This document shows positions 57,799 through 64,000 of a DNA stretch of 64,000 nucleotides, piece after piece. Where the stretch lies: the NCBI RefSeq assembly GCF_018881905.1, contig NZ_JACVPM010000002.1:124001-188000 (forward strand), written 5' to 3'. Made by a program: the position numbers and the translations under genes. How positions within the stretch are numbered: position 1 is the stretch's first letter; each line of letters starts with the position of its first letter. Origin of the DNA: Polynucleobacter sp. MG-27-Goln-C1. GTDB taxonomy: Bacteria > Pseudomonadota > Gammaproteobacteria > Burkholderiales > Burkholderiaceae. Below the pieces are notes generated by a model, which worked only from the letters and a program-made list of their open reading frames with translations, had not been told where the DNA came from and searched no databases.

Positions 57799-59469
57799 AT
57801 GCTTCAAACACTATCGCTTCGCGACTTTGTCATTGTTGACCAGTTAGAGTTAGATCTTTCCTCAGGTTTCACGGTCCTCACCGGTGAAACGGGTGCCGGT
57901 AAATCCATTCTTTTAGATGCACTCAGCCTCGTATTGGGTGAGCGCGCAGATAGTAGCCAAATTCGCGAAGGCTGTAACCGCGCAGAAATTAGCGCCCTCT
58001 TTAGAATTGATCCACAGCAAATTAACCACTTCACTCAATGGCTTGATGAACAAGGCTTTCCACTTGAAGATGAAGGGCAAAGCCTGCTCCTCAAAAGAAC
58101 TGTAGAGGTAAATGGTCGCAGCCGCGCTTTCATTAATGGCAGCGTAGCAACCTTGGCACAGCTTCGTGAAGCGGGCGATCAGCTGGTAGATATTCACGGG
58201 CAACATGCACATCAACTATTACTTAAAGGTGGCGCGCAACGTGAGCTATTAGATCGTCATGCGAATCACATGGATCTGGTTGCCGAGGTCTTTCAATTAT
58301 TTAAAACTCTTAATGAATCCCGCCGTAGGCTAGAGCAAGCTGAAAATGCCGGCCAAGATATTGAACGCGAGCGTGAGCGTTTAGAGTGGCAATTAGAAGA
58401 ACTCAGCGAACTTTCTCCGCAAGAGGGAGAGTGGATAGCCATTCAAAGCGAGCATGCTCGACTAGCCAATGGTGCAAAAATTATTAGCGGCTGCCAGGAG
58501 GCAATTGATTTTCTAAGTGATGCAGATAACTCGGTAGAGTCCACCCTCTCTAAAGTCAGCGCCAATATGAGTGCACTAGCAGAACATGACTCCGCACTCA
58601 GCGATATCAGTCAAGCCTTAGAGTCGGCACAAATTCAGATAGATGAAGCGGTGCATAGTCTCAATCGCTATTTACAAAAACTCGATTTAGATCCCGCACG
58701 TCTTAGTGAAGTCGAAGAGCGCATGCAGGCCCTCCATGGCGCTGCCAGAAAATATCGCACTGAAGCAGATGACTTGCCAAAACTACTTCTCGAGACCACC
58801 GAACGTTTAGAAGCATTAACAGCCTCTCAAAATATAGAAGCCTTACGTGAGAAAGTGAAACAAGAAGAGTTAGCCTATCTCAAGCAAGCAAAGCAACTCT
58901 CCCAAAAACGGAACAAAGCTGCACTCGACTTGGGTAAGCAAGTTACCACCGCAATGCAAGATCTATCGATGGCAGGCGGACAGCTAGAAATTGCTTTGCT
59001 ACCCCTATCTGAAGGTAGTGCCCAAGGTCTCGAGCAAATTGAATTTCTGGTTGCCGGTCACGCTGGCAGCACCCCACGCTCATTGGCAAAAGTGGCATCC
59101 GGAGGAGAATTGGCTCGTATTAGCTTAGCTATTAGCGTGATCACTAGCAAAGCATCATTCACACCCACACTCATATTTGATGAGGTTGACGCTGGTATTG
59201 GCGGGGCTGTTGCAGAGACGGTTGGGAAATTACTACGTCAACTTGGCGAATCACATCAAATCCTCTGTGTAACTCACTTGCCACAAGTAGCAGCACAAGG
59301 TAATCATCACTTGAAGGTAAGCAAATCTCAGGCAGGCGATAAAACCTTGTCCCAAGTCATGCCACTTGGAAGGTCTGAGCGCGTAGAAGAGGTTGCTCGT
59401 ATGCTCGGCGGTGCAACGATTACTGATACTACGCGTCGCCATGCTCGAGAACTACTAGAGCAACACTAA
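57799..59469 (+). CDS. recN: DNA repair protein RecN
   Basis: SMC-like ATPase acting in double-strand-break repair; 556 residues. Walker A LTGETGAGKSILLDAL (28-43), LVDIHGQHAHQLL, a long coiled coil (about 155-370), the ABC signature ASGGELARISLA, and Walker B LIFDEVDAGIGG. TACGCT lies 5 bases before the ATG, though AAGG is also close. Its stop is 5 bases from that of glnE on the other strand. Confidence 0.95.
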   Translation: MLQTLSLRDFVIVDQLELDLSSGFTVLTGETGAGKSILLDALSLVLGERADSSQIREGCNRAEISALFRIDPQQINHFTQWLDEQGFPLEDEGQSLLLKRTVEVNGRSRAFINGSVATLAQLREAGDQLVDIHGQHAHQLLLKGGAQRELLDRHANHMDLVAEVFQLFKTLNESRRRLEQAENAGQDIERERERLEWQLEELSELSPQEGEWIAIQSEHARLANGAKIISGCQEAIDFLSDADNSVESTLSKVSANMSALAEHDSALSDISQALESAQIQIDEAVHSLNRYLQKLDLDPARLSEVEERMQALHGAARKYRTEADDLPKLLLETTERLEALTASQNIEALREKVKQEELAYLKQAKQLSQKRNKAALDLGKQVTTAMQDLSMAGGQLEIALLPLSEGSAQGLEQIEFLVAGHAGSTPRSLAKVASGGELARISLAISVITSKASFTPTLIFDEVDAGIGGAVAETVGKLLRQLGESHQILCVTHLPQVAAQGNHHLKVSKSQAGDKTLSQVMPLGRSERVEEVARMLGGATITDTTRRHARELLEQH

Positions 59470-59474
59470 GCTTT

Positions 59475-62291
59475 TCAAGCATCCGAGGGCGCAAGAAATA
59501 TTTCTTGCCATAAGGTCAGTACCACTTCTCTTGCTTGAACTAAATCAGACTCAAGCCCCAAATCCACCCGCGTCTTTTCTGCACCGTCCAAACGCAAACG
59601 GTGTTGTCGAGCTCGGAGCAGACGATAGGCATTGCCCACCTCTTGAGCTGTTGAGAGCTGAATCAAGCCCACCTCTCCTGCAATCCGCAGTAAGGCAATA
59701 TTGCCCAAGTTAGCAATAAGCTGTGGATGAGTGCTTGAAAATGCCAAGACCAAAAATTGCACGATAAATTCAATATCCACCATGCCACCTGCATCATGCT
59801 TTAAATCAAAATCAGGAGTAGGGTTTGGATGTCCAGCATGAACCTTGCGACGCATTTCTAAAATCTCATGGCGCAGCTGATCAACATCACGCTTCTGACT
59901 TAAAACTTCAAAACGTACATCATCAAAGAACTCTCCAACGTGCTTACTTCCAGCAGAGAACCTCGCACGCGTTAGAGCTTGATGTTCCCAAACCCAAGCA
60001 GCATTGTCACCCTCACGCAACTGGTATTTCTTAAACGCATCAGCATTCGTCACCAAAAATCCTGCAGAACCATTTGGACGAAGGCGTGTATCGATTTCAA
60101 ACAAGCTGCCAGCTGATGTGTAAGCAGTTAACCAATTGATCATCCGCTTAGCAAGTAAGGCGTAAATTTCTTGAGCCGAAAAATCTGCCTCTTCGGATTG
60201 GTATAAAAAAACCAAGTCCAAGTCAGAGGCATATCCCAGCTCTTTACCACCCAACTTTCCATAGGAGATCACCGCAAATGGCACGGCCGCATCGAGAGGC
60301 AATTCAAACTTCTTGGCAACGCTTGGCCATACACGCTCAAAAGTAGTCTGCAATATTAAGTCAGCCAAAGCGGACAAATGATCACTGACCTTTTCTACAG
60401 AAAGCTCATGATCGACACCAATGCCCAAATCCGCCAACAAAGTAATGAAGGTCTCAGTGTGATGGGTGATGCGCAAAATATCCATAGCCTGCTCCGAGCC
60501 ATCACCCTCAGCCATTACGTCATCGAGACGCATATCTAGCGTTGCTTTAACTTCTTGCCAATATTGCTCTGGATGCTCAATCAGCGCCTTCTCAGTTCGT
60601 GAGTTGAGCAAGTAATCCAAGAGATGAGGATGTCTAGTTAAATACTCTGCACCCCATTTAGACGCCTTGAGCAAAGCCAATACATTGGATAGTGCCTGCG
60701 GATACTCTGAAAGAATTGACAAATAAGCACTGCGTCGTGCAACTGCCTCTAATAAATCAAAAAAGCGAAGCAAAGTCTGATCTGCACTAATCCCAACGGG
60801 TTGATCTGCTTGCAAGCTATCCGCAGCTTTACGAATCAGGTTATTAAAAATGATTCTACTTTTCTCTGGCAACTGTCTCTGCTTGGAACTATCAGCCCAT
60901 GCCAACCAACGAGCTGCAGACTCTGGAAACATCGTACTATCGGGTTCCCAGCCAGCCGGCAAGCTTGTATTGTCAAGACGCGCAGCATCATCAAGTACAA
61001 ATGCTTTTTCAAAGTACTGAGCTACTGCAGCTTGGTATTTATCGAGTGCAGATAAGAAAGAGGACCGCTCTTGAGTTTGATCAGGACCAACCATGCTCGC
61101 TGCCAAGCGAGCATGAGCGCTCTCATCTTCAGGTAAATAATGCGTCTGCTGATCCTCCCATACCTGAATCCGATGCTCTAAGCGACGCAAGTACACATAA
61201 GCTGACTTCAGATCATCCACTTCATTAACCGGCAAAATTCCTTGCTGCTTTACCAGGTCCAATACTTCTAGAGTAGGTCGAATGCGAAAACGTGGGTCAG
61301 TGCCGCCACGCATCAACTGAAACATTTGCGCCAAGAACTCAATTTCACGGATACCACCACGGCCTAGCTTAATGTCTCTGGATCGGCCATGATGATTGGA
61401 TGAGCGCTTCTCAGCTTCATGCTGTATCTGGGCATGTAATTCACGGATGGATGCAATCACGCCATAGTCCAAATGACGGCGATAGACAAAGGGACGAATC
61501 AGCTGATCGAGCTCGCGCTCACAATAAGCAAAGGCGGGCGATTCGGGCAATGGTGCAATCAACCTGCCCTTAATCCAGGCATAGCGCTCCCACTCCCTAC
61601 CTTGCACCAATAAGTATTCCTCAAGCATGTCGAGACTACAAACCAAAGGACCTGAATCTCCATTTGGCCTCAGGCGCATGTCCACACGAAATACAAAGCC
61701 GTTTGCGTCATGCTCTGCCATAAGCTTAATTAAACGTTTACCCATACGAGTAAACCACTCGTGATAAGACAAGCTTTTGGGTCCGCCCTGAGTGTCACCT
61801 TCGTGTTCGTACAAAAAAATAAGGTCAATATCAGAGGAGAGATTAAGTTCTAGTCCACCTAACTTGCCCATACCCACCACCATCAAGGGCATCTCTGAGT
61901 TAGTGACCGAGCTCCATGGAATACCAAAACGACGCTGCAGATCTTCGCGAATATAAGCAATGGAGAGTGCTATTGCCTCCTCGGCAAAATGACTCAATGC
62001 GTGAGTCACTTCCCTGAGATCGGCCATACCGTTGAGGTCTCGGAAGGCAATCCAGAGCATGAGGCGCTGCCTCGCTAACCTCAGATCCGCCATAAATTGA
62101 GCCTCATCCTGTTCCGGAAGGGCTAAAGCATCCTGACAAGGGCTCAATAAACCCCGAATACCCGGAACATCGACTTTAAGGGCCGCCTGAGACTGGAGCC
62201 AATCCACCCATTCAGGGCGAGAATTAAGCCAGCGTTGAGCATAACTGGAGTGCTGCTTTAAAAATTCAATTTGGGCGGCAAAATCGGTCAT
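59475..62291 (-). CDS. glnE: glutamine synthetase adenylyltransferase / adenylyl-removing enzyme
   Basis: Adds and removes AMP on glutamine synthetase in response to nitrogen status. 938 residues with two nucleotidyltransferase domains: the first has GMGKLGGLELNLSSDIDLIF (removase side), the second YGKLGGKELGYASDLDLVFL (transferase side). Between and after them are helical linker domains (RLEHRIQ, DAGGMVDIEFIVQ). Full length. TAAGAT (62303-62298) lies 6 bases before the ATG and the bases between, GGAGAA, could also act as a Shine-Dalgarno. Diverges from yhdP. Confidence 0.95.
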   Translation of the reverse strand: MTDFAAQIEFLKQHSSYAQRWLNSRPEWVDWLQSQAALKVDVPGIRGLLSPCQDALALPEQDEAQFMADLRLARQRLMLWIAFRDLNGMADLREVTHALSHFAEEAIALSIAYIREDLQRRFGIPWSSVTNSEMPLMVVGMGKLGGLELNLSSDIDLIFLYEHEGDTQGGPKSLSYHEWFTRMGKRLIKLMAEHDANGFVFRVDMRLRPNGDSGPLVCSLDMLEEYLLVQGREWERYAWIKGRLIAPLPESPAFAYCERELDQLIRPFVYRRHLDYGVIASIRELHAQIQHEAEKRSSNHHGRSRDIKLGRGGIREIEFLAQMFQLMRGGTDPRFRIRPTLEVLDLVKQQGILPVNEVDDLKSAYVYLRRLEHRIQVWEDQQTHYLPEDESAHARLAASMVGPDQTQERSSFLSALDKYQAAVAQYFEKAFVLDDAARLDNTSLPAGWEPDSTMFPESAARWLAWADSSKQRQLPEKSRIIFNNLIRKAADSLQADQPVGISADQTLLRFFDLLEAVARRSAYLSILSEYPQALSNVLALLKASKWGAEYLTRHPHLLDYLLNSRTEKALIEHPEQYWQEVKATLDMRLDDVMAEGDGSEQAMDILRITHHTETFITLLADLGIGVDHELSVEKVSDHLSALADLILQTTFERVWPSVAKKFELPLDAAVPFAVISYGKLGGKELGYASDLDLVFLYQSEEADFSAQEIYALLAKRMINWLTAYTSAGSLFEIDTRLRPNGSAGFLVTNADAFKKYQLREGDNAAWVWEHQALTRARFSAGSKHVGEFFDDVRFEVLSQKRDVDQLRHEILEMRRKVHAGHPNPTPDFDLKHDAGGMVDIEFIVQFLVLAFSSTHPQLIANLGNIALLRIAGEVGLIQLSTAQEVGNAYRLLRARQHRLRLDGAEKTRVDLGLESDLVQAREVVLTLWQEIFLAPSDA

Positions 62292-62356
62292 TTCTCCATC
62301 TTAATCCGACTCTAGACTCAAACTGCAGAAGCTTGGAGATCACCCGAGGGCTGACG

Positions 62357-62362
62357 GATAAT
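62357..62362 (+). promoter_or_regulatory. -10 of a leaderless yhdP transcript
   Basis: GATAAT ends 7 bases before the yhdP ATG at 62370. An AGAGG lies only 2 bases from the ATG, too close for a normal Shine-Dalgarno. Confidence 0.5.
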
Positions 62363-62369
62363 AGAGGCC

Positions 62370-64000
62370 ATGCTTCGAAATATTATCCGGACTCGCCTGC
62401 AGAGCGTGCTTCAAAAACGTCCGCCAGGTTCTGGCGGTCTTTGGCGCAAGCGTGCCCTCATTCTTGCAGGTGTCACCGTAGCTTTTTTTGTTCTTGGCCA
62501 TCTTGGGGTGCGTTTTGTTTTGTGGCCTCAGATCGAAAAATCAAAACCATCCTTAGAGCGCTTAATGAGCGCTCGCTTAGGCGCCCAGGTCACGATGGAT
62601 GCAGTGCAAGTTTCCTGGACCGGAATTCGTCCGAGCTTTGTGATTGAGGGATTGCGCTTTAACAATGCAAACACCACCACTCCACCCTTATTTATTCAAA
62701 ATATCAACGGACAACTGAGTTGGCTATCGTTTTATCACCTAGCCCCTTACTTTCACGAGATCACATTTGATCAGGTTCAGCTGTATGCCCAACGAGATGC
62801 CAAAGGCGTAGTCTCAATTGCCGGAATTCCAATTCTTAAGAGTGCCGATAATTTTGCAGCTGGGAACTGGTTGCTTTCTCAAAATGACATTCAAATAAAT
62901 AATGCGAAAATTTTCTGGGAAGACCAGCAAAGTCGAAAGCTCAAGACATCCATTGACATTCAAAATCTTCATCTAAGTAATGGCATTCGCAGTCATGAAG
63001 GCCAACTAGTTGCACAAACACCTTGGAGCCCAAGCCCAATCAAAATCCAGGCCGACTTTGTGCATCACATTGCTGGACAGGCAGGTGATTGGCAGGACTG
63101 GATTGGAAGTTTTTCATGGGATCTTGCCGAACTCAACCTCAGTCAGATTTCCAAAGACCTTAGTCTTCCGCAATATGACATGGCTGGCAAACTCAACTCC
63201 AAAGGCAGTTTGAAGCTTGATGGAGGAAGGGCCAATGGCGGACAAATGTCCCTAACAGCTGATCAGCTTAGAGTGCAACTAAACAAAGGTGAGGACCCCC
63301 TTGAGTTTGGGAGACTAGAGACCGATCTTGTGCAAGACACGGATGGCGGCCTCAACTCCATCACAACAAAAACCTTGTCATGGCGCAATATCGACAGCCC
63401 CGCTACCGCTCCACTTGATAAATTAAGCCCGATTACTTTCCGCTGGCGCCCACCAAAAAATGGTGGTGAGATTAAAGAGTTCGGCTTCTCATCACCCAAA
63501 ATACAAGTGGAAGATATTGCACTCTTCGCACTCAATCTTCCGCTCCCGAAAAAGATTCATCAGTGGATCAAAATTTCTGAAGCAGATGGTGAGCTACAGA
63601 ATTTGGATATGAATTGGTCTGAGAGCCAATCTGCCCTATCGGCCTTACCAATACCCGGCAATTGGTTTACCTCCAACAAGCTTGATTTCACTGTCAGCGC
63701 AAAGCTTAATGACATTAGCTTTACCGGGGTAAATAAATCAATGCCCTCAGCTTCACATTTGTCCGGCAACTTAGTCAGCAATCAGAAGCAAGGTAACTTT
63801 ACGCTTGACTCCAGCAATCTTGAGTTGGAGATGGATGATTTTTTATCAGCCTCTGAAATTCAACTGGATCGCGCAAAAGGTGAACTTAGTTGGTCCAAGC
63901 AAAAAGGTGGCTGGCTCATCAATGCTAAGAAAATGCAGCTAAGCAACCCTGAAATTACAACCAATTTTGATCTCAGTTATCTCATTGGCGGACCTAAGCA
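62370..64000 (+). CDS. yhdP: YhdP-family AsmA-like protein, N-terminal part (cut by window edge)
   Basis: The first 543 or so residues of a large envelope protein. YhdP-family proteins are anchored in the inner membrane, span the periplasm as long beta-grooves and help move phospholipid to the outer membrane. Seen: a basic N-terminus (MLRNIIRTRLQSVLQKRP), one membrane anchor (about 30-52: LILAGVTVAFFVLGHLGVRF), then the AsmA-like start MSARLGAQVTMDAVQVSW and VIEGLRFNNA, followed by repeated beta-rich segments. The gene runs off the right edge. Diverges from glnE, as often seen in Burkholderiales. Confidence 0.85.
   Translation, partial: MLRNIIRTRLQSVLQKRPPGSGGLWRKRALILAGVTVAFFVLGHLGVRFVLWPQIEKSKPSLERLMSARLGAQVTMDAVQVSWTGIRPSFVIEGLRFNNANTTTPPLFIQNINGQLSWLSFYHLAPYFHEITFDQVQLYAQRDAKGVVSIAGIPILKSADNFAAGNWLLSQNDIQINNAKIFWEDQQSRKLKTSIDIQNLHLSNGIRSHEGQLVAQTPWSPSPIKIQADFVHHIAGQAGDWQDWIGSFSWDLAELNLSQISKDLSLPQYDMAGKLNSKGSLKLDGGRANGGQMSLTADQLRVQLNKGEDPLEFGRLETDLVQDTDGGLNSITTKTLSWRNIDSPATAPLDKLSPITFRWRPPKNGGEIKEFGFSSPKIQVEDIALFALNLPLPKKIHQWIKISEADGELQNLDMNWSESQSALSALPIPGNWFTSNKLDFTVSAKLNDISFTGVNKSMPSASHLSGNLVSNQKQGNFTLDSSNLELEMDDFLSASEIQLDRAKGELSWSKQKGGWLINAKKMQLSNPEITTNFDLSYLIGGPK

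Overview
The window is ordinary bacterial chromosome, dense with housekeeping genes on both strands. It has no rRNA or tRNA, no insertion sequence and no CRISPR array. The gene set and order (thrB and a DUF2782-like gene next to polA; alaS-tusA; hrcA-hemH-grpE-dnaK-dnaJ; purM / AI-2E-hda-HAD-pcnB-folK-panB; rpmB-rpmG beside a desaturase and radC), a base composition that looks just under 50% GC, and very tight packing point to a beta-proteobacterium of the Burkholderiales. A streamlined freshwater Polynucleobacter-like genome fits best. This placement is inference from gene content, not from a database search.

Layout. 1-5.4 kb: start of polA, a secreted DUF2782-like protein, thrB, a BPSS1780-type membrane protein and the helicase uvrD. 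5.4-12.2 kb: valS, galU, tusA-like gene and alaS. 12.3-19.3 kb: tctB-tctA transporter genes, glnS, an NAD-binding epimerase, a 2Fe-2S flavin reductase and argD. 19.4-25.6 kb: ispH, slpA-type FKBP, radC, ribosomal proteins L28 and L33, a fatty-acid desaturase, an RsmB-type methyltransferase and purN. 25.6-31.7 kb: ribF-ileS-lspA-coaBC-dut. 31.7-36.9 kb: a secreted repeat protein of unknown function, clpA, clpS, a cold-shock gene, a DUF192 gene and ppnP. 36.9-45.3 kb: argG, argF, a DUF3579 gene, rpsT, murJ, a SirB1-type gene, a DedA gene, miaA and purM. 45.4-50.7 kb: AI-2E family gene, hda, HAD phosphatase, pcnB, folK and panB. 50.7-57 kb: chaperone genes dnaJ, dnaK, grpE with hemH and hrcA. 56.9-64 kb: nadK, recN, glnE and the start of yhdP.

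The genes serve translation (valS, alaS, glnS, ileS, miaA, ribosomal proteins), amino-acid, purine and cofactor synthesis (thrB, argD, argF, argG, purM, purN, ribF, coaBC, panB, folK, hemH, nadK, ispH), DNA maintenance (polA, uvrD, recN, radC, hda, dut), protein quality control (dnaK system, clpA/clpS) and envelope building (murJ, lspA, galU, yhdP).

The most notable signal is regulatory. Many genes have a -10-like hexamer ending 5-7 bases, most often exactly 6, before the start codon and no Shine-Dalgarno sequence, which predicts leaderless mRNAs. At several divergent pairs the -10 is a palindrome that can serve both genes. grpE and dnaK each have a very good sigma-32 promoter with the same 13-base spacer. 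The least familiar protein gene is the glycine/serine repeat protein at 31.7-32.5 kb, which lies next to an intergenic stretch with nested inverted repeats.
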